A stretch of 64,000 nt of DNA from Paraburkholderia aromaticivorans (lineage in GTDB: Bacteria > Pseudomonadota > Gammaproteobacteria > Burkholderiales > Burkholderiaceae), in NCBI RefSeq assembly GCF_002278075.1, contig NZ_CP022989.1, forward strand, positions 4,216,001-4,280,000, given 5' to 3'. Positions within the stretch are counted from its first letter, which is position 1. Each line of letters begins with the position of its first letter. Below are positions 26,864 through 35,728 of the stretch, in pieces. The notes under the pieces were generated by a model. It was given only the letters and a program-made list of their open reading frames with translations. It had not been told where the DNA came from and did no database searches. A program made the translations under genes and the position numbers.

Positions 26864-29800
26864 ATGTCTAGTATGCACACGGTAGTTTTCGGCTGGTTCG
26901 GCGGGTCAGCCGTCTGGTTCATTCCTCTTTTGTGGCGTCTCGTGAAGTCGGCTCTGCCCGGCGGCGCAGGTCTGCGCGGTCCCGGCACGATCCGGCTCTG
27001 GCTCGGCTTCGTCTGCGTGCTGTTGGCGAGCTGCACGCTCGAGGCATCGCTGATCGGCGTGGCCGGTGTGAATGGCTTCGGCCATGCGCTGGCCGCGGGC
27101 TTCGGTCATCTGCTCGGGCATATCGGCACGCCCGTGGCGGCGCTCGCGCTGCTCCTCGTCAGCCTGCCCTGGCTGATCGACTTCCGCTGGCGCGACTTCG
27201 CCGCATGGGCCGACGGCGCCTTCGGCCTCGGCCTGTCGCGCGGCCTCGCCAAACGCGACGAGGAAGCGCGCCGGCATCGCAGTGTCGACGATGGATTGCC
27301 GTCGCACGTTTCGCCGGCCACCAATACGATGGCGCCCAAAACCAATGGGCGTTACGCGCGTCCGACGGTCTGGCGGCCGCCGGTCCGTGGACGCGACGCG
27401 GCGGCCGGCGCTGCGGCGGCTGCCAGCAAGGATGCGGCCGCGCGTGGCGCCGGCGCCAGCTGGCGCACCGCGGCGGCGGCGCCGCGCAGCCAGGCGGCGC
27501 AGGCCGAGCCGGTGCTGCGCACTGGCGTTGCGACCTCGCCGCCGCGACATGTGCCGATGCAAACGCAACCACTCGACGCGGACAACGCTGCCTGGATGCC
27601 GGCCGAGCCGGTCGCGCCGGCTGGCTGGTTGCGCGACGCCGGATCGCGCGCGGCCGCGCCGGCAGCGGGTTCGATGGCGGGATCGGGCGCACCCGCCGCC
27701 GCGGCTCGCGAGAGTGCATCGCAGGTTGGTCGTCGCTCGGCCGGCGAGCAACGGGCGGCGGGATCGCCGGGAGTCAGGGCGGGACTGGCGGCTGGTGCTG
27801 CCTTCGCTCCGGGTGCTGCCGGTGCTGCCGGTGCTGCTGGTGCTGCTGGTGCTGCCGGTGCTGCCGGTGCTGCCGGTGCTGCCGGTGCTGCCGGTGCTGC
27901 CGCCGCCAGAGTAGCTCAAGCGGCGGCGCACGCCGCGGCAACGGCGCGTGCCGTGCCGGGCGCGGCCGCGCCCCCCCCGGTTGCGGGCTCCGAGGGGAAG
28001 GCAAGCGTTCATGCGGGTCGTCCGTCGACGGCGCCCCAAGGTACGAGTGCCTCGGCGGCTTCGGTCAATCGTCCACCAGCGCCCCGGCAAGCGTTCTCGC
28101 CCGCCCCGCATTCGGGCGAAGTCGCGCCGACGCCGGCAATGCGACGGCCGCCGCCCAGCTTCACGCGCCCGATGCCCACGTCGCAGAAAGTCACGCCGCC
28201 CCCCAGCGTCCAGGAGACGCTTCGCAGCATCGCGGAAAATGCAGCCCGCTGGACCGATCTTGCCGGAGTCAGCCTCGCGCGCAGCAGCGCGGACACCGTG
28301 AAAGTCACGAATGCGCCTGACGCCGTGCAGTCGTTCGAGGTTCGGCAATCGGATGTGGATGTGCCGCGAACGGATGCAGTTGAAGCGCCTCCGGCGCCGG
28401 ACGCGTCTGTGCCTTCGTTCGACGTTGTCGACAGTGCATCGAGTGACGGCCCGACAGAAGCACCCATTGATACGCCGCGGATGGAACCCGCGGTCGACGT
28501 CCCGCTGGCGGCCAGCCGCGAACCCATCGTGCAATGGCCGATCGAACCGCCAATCATTCAACCGCCATCGACGGCGGCGCAGGTGGTCGAGCCCGCGGCT
28601 GCACCTGCACCTGCACCTGCACCTGCACCTGCACCTGCACCTGCACCTGCACCTGCACCTGCACCTGCGTCGCAGCATGTGCCGCCGGTCGCTACGCCGA
28701 CGCCGTTCCAGATCTTCGCGGCGCAGTTGCAGGCGAGCGAAGCGCACGCGGATGAATCGCAGTTCGAAGACGACCCGGCGCAATCGACACCTCACGCCGG
28801 CAGTCACCCGAGCCCGAGCGTCGAAGTCGCGCAGATGCTCAGCCAGCCAGTGGCTCATTCAGCAGTCATCGCACCGAAAGTCGCCGAAGCGCCGGCTGTG
28901 CCTCCAATCGCCGAACGCGTGCAAGCCGCCGCACCGGTCACCGAACCGCAAGCTGCCGCGCCGGCGCCGGTCGCAGCAGTCGTGATCGATAAAACCCTCG
29001 TGCCTTGGGAAACCGAACTCGATGCGGCCTTGTCGCAACACGCGACTTCGTCATCGAGCGGTCTGAGCGTGCACAGCGTTGCTTCATCGAGCGAAGTCGT
29101 TCTGGCACGTGTCCCCATGCCGTCGTCGAGCGGCGCGAGCCTTGGCGAATCCGCCACGCCGGTCCAGACGGAAACGGCGGACTCCCCTGCCCTGTCTGCT
29201 GCACCACAGGCACCGGGCTCGCCAACCAGCACGCACACCGCAGATATCGCCGCCGCAATGCCGCCGCTGAAGGTCGCATCGGACACGTCAACCACGCCCC
29301 ACGCGGTAGACGCAACTGTCGCAACAGCGCCGCCGGGCATCGCGCCGCACGCGTCGAACGTGGTCCGCTTTCCGGGCTTCGCGGTTCAGGCCGAGCCTGT
29401 GGCATCCGATGCCGTTGTCGACGAACCGGTCGCGGTGGAAGACCGTGTCAGCGACACCACCTTCGCGCCGGCACCGCCGGCATCGCTCGCGGCAACGCCA
29501 TCAGCCGCGCCGAATCCGGCACCCTCCACGCCCCCATCCACGGAACCCGCCGAATCTGCCGCTCCGCGCGCGCCACTGCGCGGCCACAGCCCCACCAACG
29601 GCTTTGAATTCCGCGCGCCCGCGGCATCGATGGTCGAACTGCCCACGCTCGACCTGCTCGCGCCCGCGGACATCGACGTCGAACCGGTCTCCGAAGAAAA
29701 GCTGATCGAAACCGGCCTGCTGATCGAACAGCGCCTGCAGGAATTCAAGGTGCCGGTGACCGTCGTCGGCGCGTCGGCCGGCCCGGTCATCACGCGCTTC

Positions 29801-31111
29801 GAAGTCGAGCCGGCGCTCGGCGTGCGCGGCAGCCAGATCGTCGGTCTGATGAAGGACTTGTCGCGCGGCCTCGGCCTGACTTCCATCCGCGTGGTCGAGA
29901 CGATTCCCGGCAAAACGTGTATGGGCCTCGAATTGCCGAACGCCAAGCGCCAGACGATCCGCCTCTCTGAAATTCTCGAAGCGAGCGTCTATCAGAACTC
30001 GCATTCGCAGTTGACGCTCGCGATGGGCAAGGACATCACTGGCCATCCGGTGGTCGCCGATCTGGCGAAGGCGCCGCACATGCTGGTCGCTGGCACGACC
30101 GGTTCGGGCAAGTCGGTGGCCATCAACGCGATGATCTGCTCGTTGCTCTACAAGGCGACGCCCGAAGAAGTGCGCCTCATCATGATCGACCCGAAGATGC
30201 TGGAGCTGTCGGTCTACGAAGGCATTCCCCATCTGCTCGCGCCGGTCGTCACCGACATGAAGCTGGCCGCCAACGCACTGAACTGGTGTGTCGGCGAAAT
30301 GGAAAAGCGCTACCGCCTGATGTCGGCGGTCGGCGTGCGCAATCTGGCCGGCTTCAACCAGAAAATCCGCGACACCGAAGCCAAGGGCAAGAAACTCGGC
30401 AACCCGTTCTCGCTGACGCCGGAAGCGCCCGAGCCGCTCGCGCCGCTGCCGCTGATCGTGGTCGTGATCGACGAACTGGCCGACTTGATGATGGTGGCCG
30501 GCAAGAAGATCGAGGAACTGATCGCCCGGCTCGCGCAAAAGGCGCGCGCTGCCGGCATCCACCTGATTCTGGCGACGCAGCGGCCGTCGGTGGACGTGAT
30601 CACCGGCCTCATCAAGGCGAACATTCCGACGCGCGTGGCGTTCCAGGTGTCGTCGAAGATCGACTCGCGCACGATTCTCGATCAGATGGGCGCCGAGTCG
30701 CTGCTCGGTCAGGGCGACATGCTGTTCCTGCCGCCCGGCACGGGCTATCCGCAACGGGTGCACGGCGCGTTCGTCGCCGACGAGGAAGTGCACCGGATCG
30801 TCGAGTACCTGAAGCAGTTCGGCGAGCCGCAATACGAGGAAGGCATTCTCGACGGCCCGGCCACCGAAGGCGGCGCGGCGCAGGACCTGTTCGGCGAATC
30901 GCCGGACGCGGAAGCCGATCCGCTGTACGACGAAGCCGTTGCCTTCGTGGTGCGCACGCGGCGCGCGTCGATCTCCTCGGTGCAGCGGCAGTTGCGTATC
31001 GGTTATAACCGCGCGGCGCGTCTTGTCGAGCAGATGGAAACCGCTGGCCTCGTGTCCGCCATGGGCATCAACGGCAGCCGCGAAGTGCTGGCGCCGGGGC
31101 CTGCGGAATGA
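26864..31111 (+). CDS. ftsK: DNA translocase FtsK, long form with low-complexity linker
   Basis: The 1415-residue protein begins with three hydrophobic segments (residues about 5-125) matching TM2-TM4 of the FtsK membrane domain; TM1 has no counterpart, and a stop lies just upstream in frame. A linker of some 800 residues is rich in Ala, Pro and Ser and holds (GAA)10 and (AP)11 repeats. The motor follows: beta-alpha-beta part, Walker [15 protein letters not shown] near 1076, Walker [15 protein letters not shown], then [20 protein letters not shown]. The gamma DNA-reading domain ([20 protein letters not shown]) ends the protein. It should pump chromosome dimers to dif at the septum. A strong terminator follows. 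Confidence 0.96.
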   Translation: MSSMHTVVFGWFGGSAVWFIPLLWRLVKSALPGGAGLRGPGTIRLWLGFVCVLLASCTLEASLIGVAGVNGFGHALAAGFGHLLGHIGTPVAALALLLVSLPWLIDFRWRDFAAWADGAFGLGLSRGLAKRDEEARRHRSVDDGLPSHVSPATNTMAPKTNGRYARPTVWRPPVRGRDAAAGAAAAASKDAAARGAGASWRTAAAAPRSQAAQAEPVLRTGVATSPPRHVPMQTQPLDADNAAWMPAEPVAPAGWLRDAGSRAAAPAAGSMAGSGAPAAAARESASQVGRRSAGEQRAAGSPGVRAGLAAGAAFAPGAAGAAGAAGAAGAAGAAGAAGAAGAAGAAAARVAQAAAHAAATARAVPGAAAPPPVAGSEGKASVHAGRPSTAPQGTSASAASVNRPPAPRQAFSPAPHSGEVAPTPAMRRPPPSFTRPMPTSQKVTPPPSVQETLRSIAENAARWTDLAGVSLARSSADTVKVTNAPDAVQSFEVRQSDVDVPRTDAVEAPPAPDASVPSFDVVDSASSDGPTEAPIDTPRMEPAVDVPLAASREPIVQWPIEPPIIQPPSTAAQVVEPAAAPAPAPAPAPAPAPAPAPAPAPASQHVPPVATPTPFQIFAAQLQASEAHADESQFEDDPAQSTPHAGSHPSPSVEVAQMLSQPVAHSAVIAPKVAEAPAVPPIAERVQAAAPVTEPQAAAPAPVAAVVIDKTLVPWETELDAALSQHATSSSSGLSVHSVASSSEVVLARVPMPSSSGASLGESATPVQTETADSPALSAAPQAPGSPTSTHTADIAAAMPPLKVASDTSTTPHAVDATVATAPPGIAPHASNVVRFPGFAVQAEPVASDAVVDEPVAVEDRVSDTTFAPAPPASLAATPSAAPNPAPSTPPSTEPAESAAPRAPLRGHSPTNGFEFRAPAASMVELPTLDLLAPADIDVEPVSEEKLIETGLLIEQRLQEFKVPVTVVGASAGPVITRFEVEPALGVRGSQIVGLMKDLSRGLGLTSIRVVETIPGKTCMGLELPNAKRQTIRLSEILEASVYQNSHSQLTLAMGKDITGHPVVADLAKAPHMLVAGTTGSGKSVAINAMICSLLYKATPEEVRLIMIDPKMLELSVYEGIPHLLAPVVTDMKLAANALNWCVGEMEKRYRLMSAVGVRNLAGFNQKIRDTEAKGKKLGNPFSLTPEAPEPLAPLPLIVVVIDELADLMMVAGKKIEELIARLAQKARAAGIHLILATQRPSVDVITGLIKANIPTRVAFQVSSKIDSRTILDQMGAESLLGQGDMLFLPPGTGYPQRVHGAFVADEEVHRIVEYLKQFGEPQYEEGILDGPATEGGAAQDLFGESPDAEADPLYDEAVAFVVRTRRASISSVQRQLRIGYNRAARLVEQMETAGLVSAMGINGSREVLAPGPAE
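27812..27901 (+). repeat. Coding minisatellite: 10 copies of a 9-bp unit in ftsK
   Basis: Ten tandem copies of GGTGCTGCC (two with a final T) encode (Gly-Ala-Ala)10 in the FtsK linker. Multiples of 9 bases keep the frame, so copy number could vary without breaking the protein. Confidence 0.95.
27971..27978 (+). repeat. C8 homopolymer inside ftsK
   Basis: A run of eight C lies in the linker-coding part about 70 bases after the 9-bp repeat. Loss or gain of one base would shift the frame long before the motor domain. Confidence 0.9.
28601..28666 (+). repeat. Coding microsatellite: 11 copies of GCACCT in ftsK
   Basis: Eleven tandem copies of the hexamer GCACCT encode (Ala-Pro)11, an extended stiff segment of the FtsK linker. 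The repeat is perfect, which suggests recent expansion or ongoing slippage. Confidence 0.95.
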
Positions 31112-31152
31112 GTCGCTATCGCGGCTGATCGCCCGCGTCGATCCACCCGCAA

Positions 31153-31190
31153 GAAAATGGGCCGCTTGAACAACGAGCGGCCCATTTTTC
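31153..31190. terminator. Bidirectional intrinsic terminator between ftsK and the lactonase gene
   Basis: GAAAATGGGCCGCT (31153-31166) pairs with AGCGGCCCATTTT (31176-31188) around a 9-base loop, with A-run and T-run flanks. It works for the convergent genes on both strands. Confidence 0.9.
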
Positions 31191-31229
31191 ATCCCGCGCG
31201 CGCAGTCAGATCACGCGTTTCATCCTCAC

Positions 31230-32519
31230 TCACGACGGCGAGACCAGCTTGAAGTCCACCGGCGAGCCCAGCTCGAAGTGCTTCGGATTCGCTTCGAGCA
31301 GACCGCTCTGCGGGTCGCGCTTGAACACGTACACGCTATCGCTGTTCTGATTGCCGACGATCAGCCAGTTGCCGGTCGGGTCGATCGCGAATTCGCGCGG
31401 CGATTTGCCAAGGCTCGATTGATGCCCGATCTTCTTCAGGTGCCCGTTGGTCGGATCGACTGAAAAGATCACGATTTCGTTCGCATCGCCACGATTGGTG
31501 GCATACAGAAAACGCCCGTCCGGCGAAAGATGGATTGCCGCCGCGCCCACCGCGCCCTTGAAGCCCGGCTCGGTCAGGGGCAGCGTTTGCACCTGCGTGA
31601 GCTTGCCGTCGGCGTAATTGAACGTGCTGACCGTGGCGGCCAGTTCGCTGGTCAGATAGGCGTGCTTGCCGTCCGCGCCGAACACCAGATGGCGCGGACC
31701 GGTGCCCGCTTTTTCCTGGGTGTAGCGCGAGTCGGTCGGGCCGAACAGGCCGCGGCTGCCATCAGGCGTGTAGCGGTACGAGTACAGCTTGTCCGCGCCG
31801 AGATCCTGCGCGAACAGATAGCGGCCGTCCGGCGAGAACACGGTGGAGTGAACATGCGAATTGTCCTGGCGGCCCTTCACCGGGCCGCCGCCTTCGTGAT
31901 GCACCGTGAGCACCGACGCGCCGACCTGGCCGTCGGCCTGCAACGGGAACACGGCGAAGCTGCCGCCGGGGTCGGCCGCCACCGAATAGTTGGCGCTCAG
32001 CAGATATTTGCCGTCCGGCGACAGACTCAGATAGCACGGATCATTGCCGTCCGCCGACACCTTGTTGAGGAACGTCAGCTGGCCGCTCGCGGCGTCGAAA
32101 CGAAACGCGCTGATGCCGCCGCGCTGCGTGGCCGGGCCGTTGTCGCCGGGCAATTCGTTGACCGCGTACACGAAGCGGCGATCGCGGCTCACCGCGAGGT
32201 ACGACGGGTTGACCGTCTGCGCGACCGAGACGCGCGTCGCTTCGCCCGTCTTCGTGTCGAAGCGATACACGTACAGGCCTTCGCTCCTGGCGCCCGTATA
32301 GGTGCCGACCAGGATGTCATAGACGCCGTCGGCGGGAACCGGGCCGGAATCTTGCGCAAACGCATGCGAAGCAACAATCGAGACCATGAGCACAAAACCT
32401 TTTATTATCGAGCGGGCGCAGCGCGGTGGAGCAGCCTGCTCCGCGCGCCATGAACTGCAATCAGAAGGCGGGTGAGAACCTGCGACGGCACGCATCGCGG
32501 CCCGGTGACGACGAAGCAT
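31230..32519 (-). CDS. Secreted 6-phosphogluconolactonase-like seven-bladed beta-propeller (lactonase family)
   Basis: The protein has repeated blade motifs of the lactonase (Pgl/YbhE-type) family: YDILVGTYTGARSEGLYVY, NPSYLAVSRDRRFVYAVNE, PCYLSLSPDGKYLLSANY, SHVHSTVFSPDGRYLFAQD, AIHLSPDGRFLYATNRG and PREFAIDPTGNWLIVGNQ. A hydrophobic leader ending ASHAFA precedes it, so it is probably periplasmic; a cytosolic pentose-phosphate role is then less likely than action on an exported sugar lactone. The start is uncertain: ATG at 32519 has GGAGG four bases upstream but gives a long 45-residue pre-region, while GTG at 32393 and ATG at 32387 give a very short leader. Length from 32519 is 429 residues. 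Confidence 0.85.
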   Translation of the reverse strand: MLRRHRAAMRAVAGSHPPSDCSSWRAEQAAPPRCARSIIKGFVLMVSIVASHAFAQDSGPVPADGVYDILVGTYTGARSEGLYVYRFDTKTGEATRVSVAQTVNPSYLAVSRDRRFVYAVNELPGDNGPATQRGGISAFRFDAASGQLTFLNKVSADGNDPCYLSLSPDGKYLLSANYSVAADPGGSFAVFPLQADGQVGASVLTVHHEGGGPVKGRQDNSHVHSTVFSPDGRYLFAQDLGADKLYSYRYTPDGSRGLFGPTDSRYTQEKAGTGPRHLVFGADGKHAYLTSELAATVSTFNYADGKLTQVQTLPLTEPGFKGAVGAAAIHLSPDGRFLYATNRGDANEIVIFSVDPTNGHLKKIGHQSSLGKSPREFAIDPTGNWLIVGNQNSDSVYVFKRDPQSGLLEANPKHFELGSPVDFKLVSPS

Positions 32520-32615
32520 ATGACCTCCACCTCATGGGTTATTTGGCTGAATCGGTTGTTATGGTGTCTCTGGTCTGCCGCGCCATCGGTCGAGCGTTGT
32601 TCTTGTCGAAAGAAG

Positions 32616-32666
32616 TATAAAAGCGTTGCGTCGGATCATGCAGCGAATCCGGATACCGGTATCCGG
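32616..32666 (+). promoter_or_regulatory. TATAAA box followed by an 18-bp perfect palindrome
   Basis: TATAAA at 32616-32621 could be a -10 box (no clear -35). The perfect palindrome CCGGATACCGGTATCCGG lies at 32649-32666, downstream of the would-be start, where a bound dimer could block elongation. A weak GC stem followed by TTTTTT (32703-32722) lies between the palindrome and the DUF3096 start at 32751. Confidence 0.4.
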
Positions 32667-32750
32667 TTGAACGGCAATCCGCAGCATGAGTAGCAATTGT
32701 CCCGCCTGCCGGGGCGTTTTTTCAATCGCGTCTCACTCTACGGAGTCTTC

Positions 32751-32903
32751 ATGAACGTCACACTCAGTTTGGGCCCGCTGGTTTCGTTGATCGCCGGTAT
32801 TCTGATTCTTGTCATGCCGCGCCTGTTGAACTACATCGTCGCGCTCTATCTGATCATCATCGGCATCATTGGCATTTTTGGCGTGGGGGCTTCGCACTTC
32901 TGA
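32751..32903 (+). CDS. DUF3096-type small membrane protein
   Basis: The 50-residue protein starts MNVTLSLGPLVSLIAGILIL with GGAG 7 bases upstream. It has two membrane segments around a conserved MPRLLNYIVALYL core, matching the DUF3096 pattern. Function is unknown; such proteins probably sit in the inner membrane. Over 200 bases of leader with a palindrome precede it, hinting at regulated expression. Confidence 0.85.
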   Translation: MNVTLSLGPLVSLIAGILILVMPRLLNYIVALYLIIIGIIGIFGVGASHF

Positions 32904-32980
32904 GCGCCAGCGGCACTCGCTGACGCAAGCACGAGGCGCTCGACCGGACGTAGGACCGGCCGGCGCCGTCCCGCTGCGCG

Positions 32981-33040
32981 ACCGGACGCAAGACCGGACG
33001 CAAGACCGGACGCAAGACCTGACGCAAGACTTGAAGCAAG
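32981..33040 (+). repeat. 12-bp tandem repeat, three perfect and two diverged copies
   Basis: ACCGGACGCAAG is repeated at 32981, 32993 and 33005, then as ACCTGACGCAAG (33017) and ACTTGAAGCAAG (33029). A related stretch lies at 32942. The array is between the DUF3096 gene and the 3' end of a leftward orphan. It encodes nothing convincing. Confidence 0.9.
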
Positions 33041-33194
33041 CCGTGAAGCACCGTCACGTGCACGCGCGGCGCCGTGAATCCGATGGAAGCGATGAAACGC
33101 GCGGCACGGCGAAGCGGTGTACCCTCGCGCAAGCATGCTCAGTTGCGTGCGGCGCAGCGGCGACCCCTTGTAGTGAGCGAAGAAGCGCCGCCGG

Positions 33195-33440
33195 TCAGCC
33201 GTTCGAAAGCTGGTCGAGGCGCAGACGTCCCTGCAGCGACAGGGCGCCCACGGCATAATTGCCATCGCCTTGCTGATAACGCCGGAAGCAGGCCCGTTCG
33301 ACCAGAAAGGCGGCGGCGGCCAGCATGCCGTTGCGGCTCAGGCCCAGGCGGCCGTGATCGAGCGGCAACATCGAATCGTCGGCAAGTTCGCTGGCGGCCG
33401 AGAGAATCGTGATGCAATCGGATTTCGACGGGTTCACCAT
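33195..33440 (-). CDS. Small orphan protein, unknown function
   Basis: The 81-residue frame begins MVNPSKSDCITILSAASELADD; GAGGA lies about 9 bases upstream. The sequence has a hydrophobic helix (NGMLAAAAFLVERACF) and a basic end. Codon use looks like that of its neighbours, with a strong third-position GC preference, and the longer overlapping frames do not. I do not recognise a family. It is convergent with the DUF3096 gene. Confidence 0.6.
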   Translation of the reverse strand: MVNPSKSDCITILSAASELADDSMLPLDHGRLGLSRNGMLAAAAFLVERACFRRYQQGDGNYAVGALSLQGRLRLDQLSNG

Positions 33441-33668
33441 AGCGTTGGTCCTCGGAAACGGCGCCTGTATGCGCCATGGGCGGGGCCGGTCCACGATCCG
33501 GAATGCTCCGGGCGTCGGCACGAAATCTGATTGTAGGCATTGGTTTGACAGATTACCAACCCGCGTTTCGCGGCAATGTGCGGTGAACCAAAACGCATCG
33601 CGCAAGTCCGGTAACAACAACGACGCGCGTGGCGCTCCCCGCCGCGCGCCATACTGACTCGCTCCCCC

Positions 33669-35549
33669 ATGCCCGCAAACATCGAAGACTATGCGCTCGT
33701 CGGCGACGGCCACACGGCCGCGCTCATCTCCCGCGAAGGCTCCGTCGACTGGCTCTGCTGGCCGCGCTTCGATTCCGGCGCCTGCTTCGCCGCCCTGCTC
33801 GGCACGCCCGGCAACGGCCGCTGGCTGATCTCGCCGGTCTCGGACACGCCGCCCGCCATCACCCGCCGCTATCGCGGCGAAACGCTGATCCTCGAAACCC
33901 ATTTCGAGACGCCGGAGGGCGCCGTCACGCTAGTCGATTTCATGCCGCCGGGTAACGGCTGGTCGGAACTGGTGCGGATCGTCGTCGGCCAGCGCGGCAC
34001 GGTGCGCATGAAGATGGAGCTGGTGCTGCGCTTCGATTACGGCTTTTCGATTCCGTGGGTCGACCGCCTCAAGCATGACAGCGGCATCAAGGCGATCGCC
34101 GGCCCGGATAACGCCGTGCTGCGCACGCCGGTCGAGTTGCGCGGCGAGGACATGAAGACGGTGGCCGAGTTCACCGTCAGCGAAGGCGAGCGAGTGCCGT
34201 TCTCGCTGGCTTATTCGCCCTCGCATCTGCGTATTCCGCCCGCGCGCGACCCACACACGTCGCTCGCGCGCACCGAGAACCACTGGCTCGAATGGTCGGC
34301 GCGCGGCACGGTGGAAGGACGCTGGGCCGAACCGATCCGCCGTTCGCTGATTACGCTCAAGGCGCTCGCCTACGAGCCGACCGGCGGCATCGTCGCGGCG
34401 CCCACGACCTCGCTGCCGGAGCAGCTCGGCGGCACCCGCAACTGGGACTACCGCTACTGCTGGCTGCGCGACGCCACCATCACGCTGCTCGCGATGATGC
34501 GCGGCGGCTACTTCGACGAAGCACGCGCGTGGCGCTCCTGGCTCGGCCGCGTGATGGCCGGTGCGCCGGACCAGTTGCAGATCATGTACGGCATCGCGGG
34601 CGAGCGGCGCCTGCCCGAGTTCGAGCTCGACTGGCTGCCCGGCTATCAGGGCGCGAAACCGGTGCGGATCGGCAATAACGCGGTCGATCAGCGTCAGCTC
34701 GACGTCTACGGCGAAGTGATGAACGCGCTGCATCTCGCGCGGGTCGGCGGCCTGCAGGCGGACGACACCGCGTGGAACGTGCAACGCGCGCTGCTCTCCC
34801 ACCTCGACACGATCTGGCGGGAACCCGACGAAGGTATCTGGGAAACGCGCGGCGGCCGTCAGCATTTCACCTTCTCGAAGGTCATGGCGTGGGTTGCATA
34901 CGACCGCGCCATCAGGTCGGCGGAGATGTTCCAGCTCGACGGCCCGCTCGACGAATGGCGCGCCACCCGCGCGCAAATCCACGCGGAAGTCTGCGAAAAG
35001 GCGTGGAACCCCGCGCTCAACGCGTTCTCGCAGTGCTACGGCACCAACGAGCTCGACGCCAGCGTGCTGCTGATGCCGCTGCTAGGGTTTCTGCCGCCGC
35101 TCGATCCGCGCGTCAAGGGCACCGTGGCGGCCATCGAGAAGGATTTGATGCACGACGGTTTCGTGATGCGCTACCGCACTACCGAATACGACGACGGCCT
35201 GCCGCCGGGCGAAGGCACGTTTCTCGCTTGCTCATTCTGGATGGTGGACAACCTGGCGCTGCAAGGCCGGCTGGACGAAGCGATCGCAATGTATGAGCGG
35301 CTGCTCGCGCTTTGCAACGATGTCGGCTTGCTCGCGGAAGAGTACGATCCGGGGGCAAAGCGCCTCGTCGGCAATTTTCCGCAGGCTTTTTCGCATGTGG
35401 CCCTCGTGCACACCGGCCTGAACCTGATGAAACACGAACAGGCGATGGCGCAGGCGACAGGGCAACCCGTCCATAACGGCAACGGACCATCGGAACTTGA
35501 TGCTGCGGCAACCCCCGATAGCGGCGCGGCAACATCGCCACTAGCATGA
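33669..35549 (+). CDS. Glycoside hydrolase family 15 (glucoamylase/trehalase-like)
   Basis: The 626-residue protein has the GH15 plan: an N-terminal beta domain starting IEDYALVGDGHTAALISREGSVDWLCWP, then an alpha/alpha toroid with LGGTRNWDYRYCWLRDATITL, ALMR-like MMRGGYFDEA, HFTFSKVMAWVAYDRAI, and the late acid-bearing GEGTFLACSFWMVDNLALQGR. The family hydrolyses alpha-glucosidic links (glucoamylase, some trehalases) with inversion. There is no signal peptide, so it should be cytoplasmic. No trehalose or glycogen gene is adjacent. The ribosome binding site is poor, but the N-terminus is the conserved one. Confidence 0.92.
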   Translation: MPANIEDYALVGDGHTAALISREGSVDWLCWPRFDSGACFAALLGTPGNGRWLISPVSDTPPAITRRYRGETLILETHFETPEGAVTLVDFMPPGNGWSELVRIVVGQRGTVRMKMELVLRFDYGFSIPWVDRLKHDSGIKAIAGPDNAVLRTPVELRGEDMKTVAEFTVSEGERVPFSLAYSPSHLRIPPARDPHTSLARTENHWLEWSARGTVEGRWAEPIRRSLITLKALAYEPTGGIVAAPTTSLPEQLGGTRNWDYRYCWLRDATITLLAMMRGGYFDEARAWRSWLGRVMAGAPDQLQIMYGIAGERRLPEFELDWLPGYQGAKPVRIGNNAVDQRQLDVYGEVMNALHLARVGGLQADDTAWNVQRALLSHLDTIWREPDEGIWETRGGRQHFTFSKVMAWVAYDRAIRSAEMFQLDGPLDEWRATRAQIHAEVCEKAWNPALNAFSQCYGTNELDASVLLMPLLGFLPPLDPRVKGTVAAIEKDLMHDGFVMRYRTTEYDDGLPPGEGTFLACSFWMVDNLALQGRLDEAIAMYERLLALCNDVGLLAEEYDPGAKRLVGNFPQAFSHVALVHTGLNLMKHEQAMAQATGQPVHNGNGPSELDAAATPDSGAATSPLA

Positions 35550-35728
35550 TTTAATGGCAGTTTGCGTGTTAGTCGCACACAAATTGCTGCATTGCACAAT
35601 TGCGCTTAGTTCGATATGATCGATCAGACTGTCGGCCGAAAAACAATGTGCCCACAACCAAATTGGCCTGCCGCAACGCCCTGTGCGTGTTTGCGAAGCC
35701 CCATGCGAACCGCTTAAACGGAGCACCC

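Noticed and set aside
27812..28666. Repeats that might suggest a CRISPR array
   Set aside because: Units are 9 and 6 bases, contiguous, without unique spacers, and are translated as part of FtsK.
26906..28858. A 650-codon minus-strand frame with RCRCRC and STGSTG runs
   Set aside because: The runs are the reverse reading of the ftsK repeats; no gene is needed to explain them.
32460..32530. Sequence slightly like a cobalamin riboswitch core (GGGTGAGAACC)
   Set aside because: The other conserved boxes are missing, it overlaps the start of a gene on the other strand, and no cobalamin gene follows.
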